Positions 1 through 12,600 of a stretch of 64,000 bases of DNA are shown here, piece after piece. Positions within the stretch are counted from its first letter, which is position 1. Each line of letters begins with the position of its first letter. The notes under the pieces are model-generated. The model did no database searches. It saw nothing but the letters and a program-made list of their open reading frames with translations, and was not told the origin of the DNA. Location of the stretch: assembly GCF_021018805.1 (NCBI RefSeq), contig NC_086247.1, positions 148,393,285 to 148,457,284 of the forward strand, given 5' to 3'. The stretch is from Prinia subflava. Its lineage: Eukaryota; Chordata; Aves; Passeriformes; Cisticolidae. A program made the position numbers and the translations under genes.

Positions 1-2774
1 TTTCCCAGAAAGCTTCTGATTGTGACAAGGGTTATGAGAGCTGGGATGTTCAACCTCCTCCTCTTGTGCTGAGAAGTAGGAGGAGACATTCTGGAAAAAG
101 CAACCACTCAGTTTGGTTTGTGTTCTTAAACAATAAAAAAAACCCTCATGAAACTCCACAAAACCAAAATTTATTAGTGGTTGGCATTGCTTTTTCTTTA
201 AACACAAACAAAAGGGGTTTAATTGTTTTTTTGGTGGGAATAAAAGCCTTCTACCCAAGCCAGATTTCTGTTTCTGTGGCACACGGTCATGGGGCAGAAT
301 TGTGGGGGAAAGAAAGAGGTTTGTATTGTGCTGTTATCCCTGTTTTTGTGTTCTGGGATTTGTTTTCATTGGGATGTTGGCACTCCCAGGAACGTGTTTT
401 TGTGGCTCTGACTTGTGCATTGTAAAACATAGCCAACGCTTGCCATTTCTTTGTTCCACTGCTGTTTCTTTAACCAGCAGATATTTTTCTAGTTGGATAG
501 ATGGATGGATCTTTCCCAGTTACTGGCAGTTAGATCTGACTTTGCACAGCCATGCAAGTTAGATCTGTGCTTCAGCAGAGCTTCCTTCTCAAGGTTTTGG
601 AGTCTAGAATTTGGTGGCTTCCATCACCTCTGTTTGGATGGATGATGTGACAAGCTCTGTTTTGCAGTTAGTTTGTGTATGTGCTGTGCTCTGCTCAGAT
701 AACACATTACACCTTTAAAAACAAGTAAAAACTGGAAAAAAGACTGTGTTATGCTTGCAGATGGAGAAAGCTCTATCCAGGGATTTTGGTATCTAGCAAC
801 TTGTTTTCAGGAGTCCTGCTTTTCCCTAAATCTGCTTACAGCCTCACGCTGGTACCAGCACCAGCAGCTGCTTGCTGTGTGATGCATGCTGAGGTGCTGA
901 GTGGCATCAGCAGTGGGCTCTGCACCACCTCATTTACAACCCCCTGGCTGGTACTGCCCCAGCTCCTGCCTGATGGATACATGTTCTCTCCAGGAGCTCT
1001 CCCCTGGACTCCCTGGTTCCTGCAAAAATTTACTCTTTGAGTAATTAGGAGAACTTAATGTTTCTGCTCTGGAGGGGTGAGCTTCCTCAGGCTGGGAGTT
1101 TTTAATGAAAACTTTAGGTTATGGATGTGTCATCATCTCATTGTTTTTCCTTACTGTGTGGCATCCTGTGGGTCTAAGGTAGTTTAACTGTCTCCAGCCT
1201 AAATTGAGTGCTGCTTTTGGTATTTATAAACTCTACAACTGTTAAACCAAGCCAAACATCCAGTTTCAGCAATGGCAGTGGGATTGAAGACAGGGAGTTG
1301 TCTCTAAGGAATACAGTCTATTATAGGTTGGATATAAATCAACCTCTGACTTGTGGGTGTTGGGAGGAAAATTTCCTTGGGGACCAGTAATCCAGAATCA
1401 GCCTCCTATAAATCTGCTTGGATCTTCTCCTAAAGCGTGTGGAGGTACTGGAGAGCTGATTATGGATGTAGACCATGGATCTGGGAGTGTGAAATACTGC
1501 TGCTCGTCCCCTTCCATCACCACGCTGGACAGACAGGTCCGAGGAGCAGATTGTTTCAGTGTGGTGGAAGTGATGAGTTCATTGTTCTGTTCCCTCCCTC
1601 CCAGTAAAACCTGCAGACCTAGCTTTAGATATTGGGACTTAAAAGCAGACAGCAACAAATATAATGAGGTTGGTTTTGTTTTCTGGGGTTTCAGGTGCAA
1701 GAATTCACATTAATCATGTTTTTGTGCTTTTCTGTGTTTCTTTTCCCATTCCTTAAGGGCTGGAAAATATTTTTCTTAGAATGAAAACTGATGTTTTACA
1801 TCTTCTAAATGACCCTGAGGGGTGCAGCAGCAAAAATGCAGCTCCTCATGGAGTAGTGAGAAATCCTGGGAAGGAAGAACAGGGCAGGAACTGATGCCAC
1901 CATATCTGCAGGGACAGGTTGGCTCCTGTCAGCTGGGCAGAGGCAGTGTTTGCCATTGCTTGCTTTCTTCAAACAAAGAGTGATTTTGTTGTTTTATGGT
2001 ACCTCTCTTGGTGTGCTGCAGGATCAGGCACCTCCTTTAAGGTGTTGGACTTGCCCTGCCTCATTTTGGCCACTTTCTTTTCATACCCGTGTCCATCCTG
2101 CCTTGCTCAGTGCTCAGATGCAGTGTTTACAGCAGCTTTCTCCTAATGGGAAACATGGCCAGTAGCAAGTGATGCATGGGCTTGGTTTGTGAGTCTTCAT
2201 TAACCTCTTTCCTTTATCACTTCTCGTGCAACATGCCTACTTCTCTCATTATTTGGGTTGTAAAGCTTTTTGTTTGTGTCCTCTCCACCTTTCTTTCTCT
2301 TTACAAGAAGTTGTCTGCTCCAGTAATTGTTTCCTCGCTTACCAGAACAAAAGCAGCTGAGCCTGGTGGATTTTTTTTTTGTTTGTGTGTGTGCAGGGAT
2401 TTTGCCAGGGTATTTTTATGGATGCTGCTGCTGAGCTCATCAGTGGTGCTGGGCAGGAAAGGCAGACTCTGGTACAGATTCGATATCTTTACAGATATTT
2501 ATCTCCAGTTTGCAGGGATGTGTGTCCTGAAGTCAATCTTCACACTTGAGTAGAGGAGAGGAGTGATGGGGGCTGTGGGCAGGCACCCTCCAGCATCTCC
2601 ATCTCTGCAGAGGTCATCCTGCTGTGATGGTCCTGTCGATCCTTCTGTGTTTGCAATGAACTCTTCCCTTCCCTCCCCAAGTGCCTGTTGCTCCTCACAG
2701 CTGGAGGAGCCTACCTAGAGCTGCAGAAACCTGTCCCTGCTCTTTCCCCACTGAGGCTGTAATCCTCTCCATTG
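1..2774. other. No gene seen; unique intron-like sequence
   Basis: Short open frames only, none resembling a known protein. T-rich, with no tandem arrays or CR1 fragments that I can recognise. Confidence 0.6.
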
Positions 2775-2935
2775 TCCAGAGAAGTTGTGGACATCCCTGA
2801 GAGTGTCCAAGGCCAGGCTGGGCAGGGCTTGGAGCAGCCTGGGATAGTGGAAGGTGTCCCTGCCCATGGCAGGGGATTGCAGTGAGATGACCTTTAAGGT
2901 TCCTTTCAACCCAAACCATTTGGGGATCTTCTGGC
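2775..2935 (+). mobile_element. CR1 LINE 3'-end fragment
   Basis: The order of motifs matches the CR1 3' end in sense orientation: TCCAGAGAAGTTGTGG, GTCCAAGGCCAGGCTGGGCA, a GATAGTGGAAGGTGTCCC block, CCTGCCCATGGCAGGGGATT, then TGACCTTTAAGGTTCC and CAACCCAAACCATT. The terminal ATTCTATG octamers are missing or decayed. This is a 5'-truncated, old insertion. Confidence 0.88.
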
Positions 2936-4299
2936 TCACTCATTGGGGTTCTGGTGACAATTTGCAATTAGTCTATTCTCTTTAAAAACCATGTCTGATA
3001 AAAGCTTTTTACACATCTGTCTCCTAAGTAGATGTTTATGGGTGGATGCTTGCAATGCTTTTTGCTTATCTCTTTTCCCACTCTTTGTCTTCCAAGAGCC
3101 CTGGAGGGGAGCTGAATCAAACCCTCTGGCTGGAGCATCCCTGGCCTCAGGCTCATCTCCTCTTCCCAGCAGGACAATGCTTGCCACATTTTTTTGCAGT
3201 GCCTGCTGTGATTAGATCCATTTTGGCTGCAATTTATAGACATGGCAGGGTCCCTCCCCCATCCCCTGGGTATCTGGGACACTGTTATCTGCTGCAGCTC
3301 TTGTTTGGTGGAGGATGAGCTGTCAGGAGTTAGATCCCAAACTGGCAGCAGGTAGCTGGACTGAATTAAACTGGGAATGCCCTACTAACCCCCTTCTCCC
3401 TCCCCTCCCATCTTTGGAAATGTCTTTTATCTGGACTGTAAATTAAATTATCATTGTTGATGTGGCTTCAAAGAGGCAGCAAGAATGAGTTGACGGGGGC
3501 TCCTGAGAGAGGTTTTCCACAAAAGCCTCCTCTTACTAAAATATTCTGGCATCTTTTTTCCTTTCTTCCTTAATTTTTTCAAAGATAGAATGGAAATAAT
3601 AATTCAGTGTTTTCAACTTTCATGATACATTTATAGAGAAATAAAAGTCCTATAAATGTCTGAAGTATTATCTCCTCTTGCAGGCTTCATTGTAAAAATA
3701 TTTATGGGTTTAAAGTGTTGTGGTCAGCACCATGAATGTAATGGTTTTGTTTAGATGTTTCTTCTTCAATGGCACATAAAAAAAAAGGCCCAAAACCAAA
3801 ACAAAGCAAGAAAACCCTCATAGCTTGTTTCACTGGCTTTCTGGTATTTATTTACCACACATGAACCTGAAAAGGAAAAGCAGCAGTTCCTTTCTCTTGT
3901 CAGAGCTGATCTAGCACCAGAAAATAAGTGTTAAAAATAATACTATGGTTTAGTGGCATACAAAGGTTGTTTAAAAAGATAAGGTATAAAATTAATAGAT
4001 TGGTGAAGGATGTTTTTCTTTGCTTTGTTGTTTGCTGGGGTTTTTGGGGTGGGGGGCAGGAAGTGTTGGGTTTTGTTTGTGTTTTTGTTTGGTTGGTTTT
4101 GTTTGGGTTATCACAGTTTTGGAGCTTTGGAGGGTCCAGTTCCCAGGGAAGAGAAGGAAGGGGAACAGAAAACATTGACATGATTTAGAGAGGAAGGAGT
4201 GGAGCAACGGGAAGATTTGCAGGAAGAGAGACAAGGCTGCCTGTCAGTGCTTCCATCACTTTTTGTTTGTCCTCTTCTGCCTCCGGATCTGGATGTTAC
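2936..4299. other. No gene seen; AT-rich sequence between two CR1 fragments
   Basis: Contains an A tract and AAAACCAAAAC-type sequence near 3778-3820, and a G-rich stretch at 4037-4070 (three long G runs plus one distant run) that only marginally fits a quadruplex. Nothing else is recognisable. Confidence 0.6.
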
Positions 4300-4733
4300 A
4301 TGACTTGATGTTGAGGGATGGAGCCCTTCTCCTGTGGGGAAAGGCTGAGAGAACTGGGATTGCTCAGCCTGGAAAAGAGAAGGTCTTGGTGTTATCTTAT
4401 GGTACCTCACGGGGCTGCAGGAGAGCTGGAGAGGGCATGGAGGGATAGGACAAGGGGTAATGGCTTTAAACTGAAAGAGGGGAAAATTGGATTTGATATG
4501 ATATTGGGAACAAATTCTTTACTGTGAGGGTGGTGAGGCCCTGGCACAGATTTCCCAGAGAAGCTGTGGTTCTCTATGGATCCCACCCCTGGAAATGTTC
4601 AAAGCCAGGCTGGATGTCATTCAGAGCAACCTGGTTTAGTGGAAGAGGTCCCTGCCCATGGCAGGGAGGCTGGAACTACATGATTTTAAGGTCCTTTCCA
4701 ACCCAAACTATTCACTGATTCTATTATTTTATG
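4300..4733 (+). mobile_element. CR1 LINE 3'-end fragment (about 430 bp)
   Basis: One of the longest CR1 pieces here, sense orientation. It runs from GGGAAAGGCTGAGAGAACTG (4338) through GATTGCTCAGCCTGGA, TTGGGAACAAATTCTTTACT, GGGTGGTGAGGCCCTGGCAC and GGTCCCTGCCCATGGCAGGG to CCTTTCCAACCCAAACTATT, ending in an octamer-like TGATTCTATT. It is clearly diverged, and short frames within it are CR1 3'-UTR and not genes. Confidence 0.93.
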
Positions 4734-4794
4734 GTGTCTGCATGTCCTACACATCTGTTTATCCCTTCCTGTTGAAGGCTGGCTTTCACCCCTT

Positions 4795-4824
4795 GGGGCT
4801 GGGCAGGGGACACTCGGGCACATG
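4795..4824 (+). other. Predicted G-quadruplex motif
   Basis: G tracts GGGG, GGG, GGGG and GGG are separated by CT, CA and ACACTC, fitting the G3+N1-7 pattern, with a further GGGG at 4822. It sits just downstream of a CR1 fragment. Confidence 0.65.
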
Positions 4825-7050
4825 GGGTGCAGGAGGTGGTGGCACACACTGGGGCTGGCAGGCACAGGGGGCTGCTGCAGGTTCCCTGGGATGTGAATTA
4901 GTGATTATAAAGTAACAAGGAGGTGTTCCTGAGCAGTCTCAGCACCGATCCCCCTTTGAATTTCTCCTGGAGACGTTGATGTTTCTTGTCAGATGTGTAG
5001 CTGAGAACATGCATGGGCAATGGGTACCAGAGCGGACCTGGAAATCCCCAGGGGTTCAGGAAAAACAGAGGGAAAAAGCAGCTTGAAAGTTATATAAGTG
5101 TCTCAGGCTGATATCTTTTTATGAGCTGTAGCTACCTAAATTTTCCTTACTGTTTCTTTCTCTGTGAAGGCATGAGGCTCAACTCTCTTGTGAGCTGTGG
5201 TGGCATTTAGCCAGATCTGGATGCTGGGGCTGACGCACAGCAGATTTTGGTGCAAGAGATAGACTTTCTGGAAGTGACTGATGAACTAATTCCCCTCATT
5301 TGTCAAGAAAAGTACAAACTTTGGAAATCTTGCCCCTGCGTTGGCCAAGAAAAGACAAAACGCAGTTGTGGAGAGTTTCTGTAACAAGGATATTGCTCCA
5401 AAACCCAGCAGTGGTTTCTGGTTTCTTGCCTCTCCAGAGCACATCGCAACTTCTCCTCCTCAATTGGTTGCGGTGGCTGACATAAATATTTTCCAAGTAA
5501 AAAAAAAAATCATCTTTTCTGGAAAACACGGAGGTCACTGTGTGTATGTGCAAACCTTGCATCTGCAAAGGGAATAAGGCAACCTGTGTCCTGCAGGCTT
5601 CACCTCAGCTGATCTGTACCACATGTCCTTCAAGGTAAGCTGGGTAAGTGGCTCACAGCCGGAGCAGGGGGAGAGAAATCCCATTTGAGGCTGACCTGAT
5701 GCCATCTGACATTTCACTCATTTGAAAAGAGGAGCTTTGAAATGGAAGTGGCGGGGCTGGTTCGGAGTTGCTTTAGACCCTTACAACACTTGAATCTTCA
5801 GGTTGAATTACAGCCATGTAAAATGAGGGGTTTTTCACTCTGTGGTGGAGACTTATTGCCCTTCCATGGATCTCCTAAGTTTGTTTGGGTCCTTGACATG
5901 TTTGGTGCCTCACTTGGAGCATGTTGGGACGCTGTTGTGTACTTAAACTTGTGAATCCATTCTGTCAAACAGAAACCTCTTTAAAGATCCCTCTGCTTAG
6001 GTTTCATGGATGATATGGTGCATGTTCCCTTGTAAGAGGGACCAACAGATTCTTACTCCCTTTTTAGCTCTCCATTGTGGAGTAGCTGCAAGTTTGCAGT
6101 GTGCTTCCAAGAGGAAGGAGATACCAGTGCATCCTGCCTGTGCTCCAGCAGTCCCACCCCTGGGAAGCATTCAGCCAGAGGTGACAGAAAATAAAGCACC
6201 TCTCCATACTGTAATACTTTTTTTCAATAGGATCTGGGATTTTTAAACCTGGGCAGGACCTTGCAACTGCTGCTCTGCTTGGTTTTTTTGGTGTTTGTGT
6301 AACAGCGTTGCCTTTGGGGTACTTTCTGTTGACTCTATGCCAGGGTGAGGGTTTCTTGAGCCTGCCATCCAGCTTTCCATGGCTGTGCAGTCTGGAGCCA
6401 TCAGCAGGCAGCAGATCCCAGCAGTCCAGCCTTGGCGTGGGAGCCGGTGCCTGCCCTGCCCTTATTCCAGCTCCTGGTGCTTGGGCTGGCAGAGCAGGTG
6501 CAGAGATGTTGGAGGCAATGAAATGCCTGTCATTGGGAGCAGAAGCTGCTGAAAGATCGTGTTTTTCTCAGTTTTCATTGGCACGTGTGGTGTCTCCAGG
6601 AGGAAAGGCAGCAGCTTCTCAGTTCATTATGGTTCCCAAAATCCAGCAGCTGGCTGGTGAGCTGGCTGCTCCTCTGTCCCAGCTGTATCCCCCTCTGTAC
6701 AGAGGTGTGCTGGGCTGGGGTGGCATTTCTCACTGTGCTCTCTGCTGGGTGCAGCCAAAGAGTGGGAAGAGCCAGGAGAAAGATCTGATGGTCCCTGTCC
6801 CACGAGGATGTAGGGAGGGGAGCTCTGCAGCCACAGCCAGCCGGGTGCTCTGCTGATGAACTTTCTGCCCACATCCCCTTCTACAGTTGCATCTCATCCA
6901 ACATTCCTGATTCTCCTTGTCCCAGCACTCATCTCCCTGATTCCCTGCTGGATGCTCTTTAAACCACACTGTAATCCAGACATTGGCTCCGTGTGCTCTG
7001 CCAGGCTGTGGGATGAGAGCCACTCTCCACGGCACCGCTGTGGCCTTGGG
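4825..7050. other. No gene seen between CR1 and minisatellite
   Basis: Moderately GC-rich towards the right end. A 182-residue frame at 6308-6856 has no recognisable domain, no splice support and ordinary composition, so I treat it as chance. Confidence 0.55.
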
Positions 7051-7625
7051 GACATCCACACAGCCATCCCCTCAGATGGACAGCAGGACAGCCACACAGC
7101 CATCCCCTCAGATGGACAGCAGGACATCCACACAGCCATCCCCCAGGTGGACAGCAGGACATCCACACAGCCATCCCCTCAGATGGACAGCAGGACATCC
7201 ACACAGCCATCCCCCAGGTGGACAGCAGGACATCCACACAGCCATCCCCTCAGATGGACAGCAGGACATCCACACAGCCATCCCCCAGATGGACAGCAGG
7301 ACATTCACACAGCCATCCCCTGAGATGGACAGAAGGACATCCACACAGCCATCCCCTCAGATGGACAGCAGGACATCCACACAGCCACCCCCCAGATGGA
7401 CAGCAGGATGGGACATCCACACAGCCATCCCCTCAGATGGACAGCAGGACATCCACACAGCCATCCCCCAGGTGGACAGCAGGACATCCACACAGCCATC
7501 CCCTCAGATGGACAGCAGGACATCCACACAGCCATCCCCCAGGTGGACAGCAGGACATTCACACAGCCATCCCCTGAGATGGACAGAAGGACATCCACAC
7601 AGCCATCCCCTGAGATGGACAGCAG
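7051..7625. repeat. 35/36-bp minisatellite, 16 units
   Basis: Sixteen back-to-back units, each beginning GACATCCACACAGCCA (variants GACAGCC and GACATTC) and ending GGACAGCAG or GGACAGAAG. Units are of two kinds: 36 bp with CCCCTCAGATGG or CCCCTGAGATGG, and 35 bp with CCCCCAGGTGG or CCCCCAGATGG. The two kinds mostly alternate, giving a higher-order period of 71 bp. Unit 10 (7372-7411) carries an extra GATGG, and the same GATGG follows the last unit. The array has no stops in several frames, so apparent proteins of up to 234 residues cross it; they are repeat translations. The array is not CRISPR because there are no unique spacers. Confidence 0.97.
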
Positions 7626-7944
7626 GATGGGACAAAGGGGTGTGGGCACCTGCAGCTGGTGGGATGTGGGGAGCAGCAGGAAGGTGAAGGACATCTGGGG
7701 ATCCTCAGGGGAGCCATCCCAGGGAAGCAAGGAGGCTTGCCTGTGTCAGGAGGGTGCATTTGGTGGCTCTCCTGTGCCCTTGTTTCCAGGCACTAGTGTG
7801 TATTTGGGAGAGGCAGTCAGGATTTTCCTTCTAAGAAATGACTGCTTTGAGTAAAAATCCCTGTGTGGAAAAGCTGCTGCTGTCCTGGTAGAATCTCGTT
7901 TCAGAGTGGCATCTAATGTGAAATCACAGCTGAATCAAGATTTG

Positions 7945-7945
<1 letters not shown>

Positions 7946-8002
<57 letters not shown>
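7946..8002. repeat. Poly(T) tract, 57 nt
   Basis: An uninterrupted run of 57 T residues between GATTTGC and GAGTTTTG. No flanking target-site duplication or retroposed gene body is obvious. Its exact length is likely to be polymorphic or inaccurate in the assembly. Confidence 0.97.
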
Positions 8003-8003
<1 letters not shown>

Positions 8004-9284
8004 AGTTTTGTTTGCATTCCTAAAAATCATGCAGACATTTTCTCCTCTTTAAGAGCAGCAGTGCTCAAACCTCTCCAGCTGCCGTTATGAAATGAGTGAG
8101 TTATTCCAGCTAAATTGAGGAGATTGGACTGGAAACACTTCTGGAAATACTGTGCAGGTTGTGGACCAGCTGTTGGCAAAACCAGCCAGGGTTTCATACA
8201 CATAGTGGGTCCCAAAAAAAGAAACAGGATTTTGCCATAGTGATTTCCCCCCCTATTTATTCTGCTACAAGTGCATTCCTGAACTTTTTAACTCAAATTT
8301 GAGCTGTGTCAGCACCAGGAGAGGGCTGTGAGTCTGCAGCATGAAAGGGCAGTGATTTCCTTCGTGGTGGCTGGTTCCTGTGCTCCATCAGGCAGTGGGT
8401 GACCTGAGACAATGGCTTGTGTGAAAGGACAGGATGGAGAGAACAGCTTTTCCTCTGACAGCAGTTTTCCTTGTTTTTTCACCCCCTTGAGGAGGTGACT
8501 CTCCCTCTGCTGTGCTCAACCGGTGGCCCAGAAGCAGAGGGAGTAGAGGAAAAGTTTGCAGTAATTGAGATAACTCAGCAGAACATCCAGAGGGGAGCAG
8601 GAGGGGTCCTCTGGGGACAGGTACACCCCTGCTGATCCTAATCCATCCTGGCACTGGTGAACATCTGTGTTTCCCCCAGTGGTCTCTCCACATGTGCCTC
8701 AGTCTAATGCTCTCAGGCCCAGTCCAGTGTCTCAGATTTTGTGCCTTCCCAAGGGTGTATCTGAACCCTTTAACTGAGAACAGTGGTGTGCACTGAGGGC
8801 TCCTCATCCTCCTTCCCTGCCTGAGCATCTGGGGCAGGGGTGGTGGGCTGGATGGGGGCTGAGCACAGGGACAGCCACAGAGGTGTCTGAGTTACTCTTC
8901 TCTTGGATGCATTGTCAAAAATTCTCCCAGCAGCATCTCCCATCTTTCACTGGTGACAATATTATCATCAAGATAAATGGAGAGAGCCGAATTCTTGTTT
9001 GTGAAGCATTATATCCTTTTTGACTTCTTAAATATTTCTCCTTCCCACTTTGGGTTGCCTCTTAATCCATCGGGTTTTCAATCAGGCACACGCAGATATG
9101 AATTTTATTCTTGTTTTCCTGCTGCACTTGCTTGTTTTCTGCTGTCAGGTACCCACTTATTCAGCTGGAGGCAGCTGCTCTGCCCAGGAGCAGCAAAATC
9201 CAGACACAGCCTTGCCATCACTGCTGGGGTGATCTTCTGAATGAACCCAGCTTTAATGCCCTGCTCCCAGGGGCATTTGGCTAT
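8003..9284. other. No gene seen; unique sequence after the T tract
   Basis: Apart from the G-quadruplex motif at 8831, there are only short open frames. A 146-residue minus-strand frame (8388-8828) is not similar to anything I know. Confidence 0.55.
8831..8858 (+). other. Predicted G-quadruplex motif
   Basis: GGGG-CA-GGGG-TGGT-GGG-CTGGAT-GGGGG, with loops of 2, 4 and 6. Confidence 0.65.
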
Positions 9285-9690
9285 TCAGATAGGGCCACAA
9301 AGATGATTGAAGGGATGGAAAACCTCCTCTCTGAGGGAATTCTGAGAGATTTGGGATTGTCCAGCCTGGAGAAGGCTCTGGCATGACCTTCAGTAGCTGA
9401 AAGTGGCCTGCAAAAAATCCGGAGAGGGTCTTTTGACTTGTAATGATAGGAGAAGGGGAGGTGCTTTCAAAACGAAAGAGAGTAGGTTTTGATTGGATAT
9501 TGGGAAGAAATTCTTCCCTGTGTGGGTGATGAGGCACTGGAACAGGTTGCCCAGAGAAGGCCAAGCTGGATGGGGATTTGAGCAGCCTGATCTAGTGGAA
9601 GGGTGTTCCTGCCCATGGCAGGGGGGATTGGAAATAGGTGATCTTTAAGGTCTCTTCCAACCCAGACCTTTCTAGAATTTCTATGATATT
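9285..9690 (+). mobile_element. CR1 LINE 3'-end fragment (about 405 bp)
   Basis: Sense-orientation CR1 tail. Visible landmarks are GATGATTGAAGGGATGGAA-like sequence, TTGTCCAGCCTGGAGAAGG, GAAGAAATTCTTCCCTGTG, GAGGCACTGGAACAGGTTGC, TCTAGTGGAAGGGTGTTCC, CCCATGGCAGGGGGGATTGG, TCTCTTCCAACCCAGACC and a decayed TTTCTATGAT end. It carries an internal deletion relative to the usual CR1 order after CCAGAGAAGG. Confidence 0.93.
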
Positions 9691-12600
9691 TGAACATAAG
9701 GGGGACCTTTTCCCCAGTCTCCTAAAGGAAAAATCTCCAAATGCTTTGAAGTGTTGCATTCAAGAGACTGTAACTTCCTCCAGCCAGATGACCAAGAGGG
9801 TGACAGAGCTGGGGAAGTGCTGCTGAATTACTAAAGAAATTCTGAGTCCTTAGAACCACTTTGACATAGTCCTTGCAGATTAAGAGGTTCCTGCCTGCAC
9901 AGAACACAGCGTTTAAAAGCCAGAGAAGAGGTGGATGCTAGCCCCTCCGTCACTCCACAGAAAACCTTGGAAATGCTTCAGCTCCTTGCAGTCTTGGCCA
10001 AAGACTTGCTTCCATTTTGATGCACTTTAGCAAGAGTGGGATACTGGGAGTGTTGGCAGCTCATTTCTGCTGCAGAGTGGCAGCTGTACGGTGCAGGCTG
10101 GCACAGCTGACTCTACAGCATCAAACAGAGGTTTGGAAGGGTTGCTTGTGGTCTAACAACACGTGGCTTTCAACAACAGCTTTAAACTAGGCCGTGCTCT
10201 GATTTTGGGGAAGGCCAGGTGACGGGGAGCTGTGACAGCATCCAAGTAGGCGTGTTGTGCTTGAAGCTGCATCTTCCTCCCTGTGCTGTGAAGTTTGCTG
10301 GAGATAAGACACACACAGTGTTGGTGGTGACGTGGTTGGGTGACCTCCCAGGACCTTGCTTCACTGTGGGTGACAACCCCCCTGCTTTGCCTTGCTGATG
10401 ATTTCAGAGGGGCAGAGCTGTTACGCAATTGCTACCTTGTGGTAAAAATAAAATTTTGGGGAAATTTTGCTCTTTAGCTGCTTTATCTTAGCTTGTTTTG
10501 TGGTTTGAATGAAAACACCGGGTTTCATTCTGCTGTGCACGGGTCAGAGACCCTGCATACCTTGTGTGGACCCCAAAGGCACTCAGCAAACTCCCAGGAG
10601 AGCTTTACTTGGGTGTTCTTGGGACTGTGGTATGCTTATACACTGCTCCAAAGTGCCATGTGCACGGTGGCTGGGGATTTTTGCTGGGCACTCCACGTGC
10701 TTTGGAAAGCACTGCGCTGCTCTAGGCAGGAAAACAAGGATCTGAGGGGGCTCAAATTGCTGTGATCGACCTCGGAAATCCTCTGCCTGGCTGTGTGGAG
10801 TGAGAGCCTTGCTCTTGGCGTCGGTGGGGAGGGATTTCACCCTTTGGAAATGTTTCAGAAGCACGCAGTGCTGTCCCTCCCAGCGTGCCGACCGCGCTGG
10901 GCTGGATTTTCCGCCTGCCCCTCTCACCAGGGTAACCCTTACACCTGCTGAAGTTTTCCCTCATATTTTTCAAATCTGCAGCATCAGCACAAACTTCTTT
11001 CTCTCCTCTCTCTCAGGTGTAAAAACCCATTTTTGAGTGGCCGTTCTGCTTTCCAAGGAGTTATTTAGGCACAGTGGGTCATCGACGTATCGCACATACT
11101 ATGGCCATGCCTTGGCATTTGTTTTGCGTTTGTAATCCAACACCCAGCTGCTTCAGCCTCAGACTCCAGGCAGCTATTTAGTGCTTCAGCTTGTGCTGAG
11201 GAATGCATTGTGGTGCTGTTTATTTCGTTATGGGCAAGGCTCAGATGGAGTACAGTGAGCTTCAGTTAAAAAAAAAACCACACAACGAGCCCAACGCAAC
11301 AACCAAAGCTGAAAACTGAGGGTAGGAAATGAGCTTAATGTAGATGTTAAGTCAGGGTGGAGGGACCCAGCAGTGAAAATTTGGGTTACATTCTGCAGTC
11401 ATTGCAAGCATTCTTGCTGATGAAAGCAGAGATTACTTACAGTGCAATAGGGAACTGGACTAAAAAAAAATAAAAAATCCATCTACTCCTCTGCTGCAGC
11501 TGTTCTGTTGCTTCTCCATCTCTGGCTGAGCAAAAAGCACTGGGAAACCCCACCCCAAGCAGTAAATGGAGCTTTCCTCTGGGAATACTCAGGTTTTGCT
11601 GGTCCTGATCTAGGTTAACGTTTCAGTAGCAGACTTTGGATGGTTTCACCCAGCATTTGCACCTCCCCAAACCCTCCAGTTTTCCCTGAAGTGCCATGGG
11701 GTCACTCGCCCGGTTCCTTAATTTGTATCCAGTGAAAGTGTGTGAAGCCAGGGCGGGTTGAATTCATTATGTTTAGCTGGATAATTAGGATGCTGCTGGT
11801 TACGTAAGGGGTGGTAGTAAGCAAAGCTTTTGATCAGCTGATGAGGATTTTGCACGTATTCCTGCTGAGGCTCTCTAAGTCTCCCCGGGGGTGAGCAGCA
11901 CTGGTGGCTCTTAAGAGGATCTGCGGTACGGAAACCTTGGGAGAAGGGGGAGAGGGCAGAGCTCCTCCTGCTCCTCAGCAGGTGAAGATTGTCACAGTGG
12001 GGTTTTCTTGGTCCAGAGCAGCTTCTTATGGCTGGAGAATATGTTCTCTCTGGAACAGGGAGTGATTAATGGGGGGTATTCCCATCCCCGTGCTGCAGCA
12101 GCTGGCCTTGGAGGAGGACACAGAAAAATTCAGGGAGCCCCTGTCCCTGACTGTCACTCTCGTGGATGAATTTGGTGCTTAGCTGGACTCCCAGTTTAGG
12201 CTGGCAGCAGCAGGGGTGCATACTGGTGATGCAACATAAAAAAGTGCTTTTCTGGGCTGGAGGCTCAGCAAATATATGTGTAAGCTCTTGGAAGAGCCAC
12301 TGCACTGCCCTGACACCTCCAAATGCTCCAGCTGACAGGGCAGGATGCTCAGTCACAAAGCTTTGCTGGTCCAAAGAGGTAGCACATGGTCAGATCACTT
12401 CATGGTTTTACTGGAAGTGAGGGATAACATTCTCCTCATGCTTTATGAAGCCTGGGCCCTCTCACTGAACTGAGATTTATTTAAAAATAATGGATGGCCT
12501 GAAAAGAAGAGAGGAGGGATTAAGATACAAATCTCATGACAGTTTGACTGTGTGAACAGTGCACAGTGGATTGGTGTTTTTTTCAGATACTGGGGCTAGA

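Noticed and set aside
4037..4070. G-rich stretch as a quadruplex
   Set aside because: Needs an 11-nt loop to reach a fourth tract, beyond the standard 7-nt limit.
6308..6856. 182-residue plus-strand frame
   Set aside because: Ordinary composition with no family resemblance, overlapped by equally open frames on the minus strand in a GC-rich stretch.
7051..7625. CRISPR-like regular array
   Set aside because: Units are contiguous with no unique spacers, and the genome is clearly a bird.
6983..7687. 234-residue open frame across the minisatellite, and several overlapping frames on both strands
   Set aside because: The frames exist because the 35/36-bp unit lacks stops. The period is not a multiple of three, and no start context, splice context or protein family fits.
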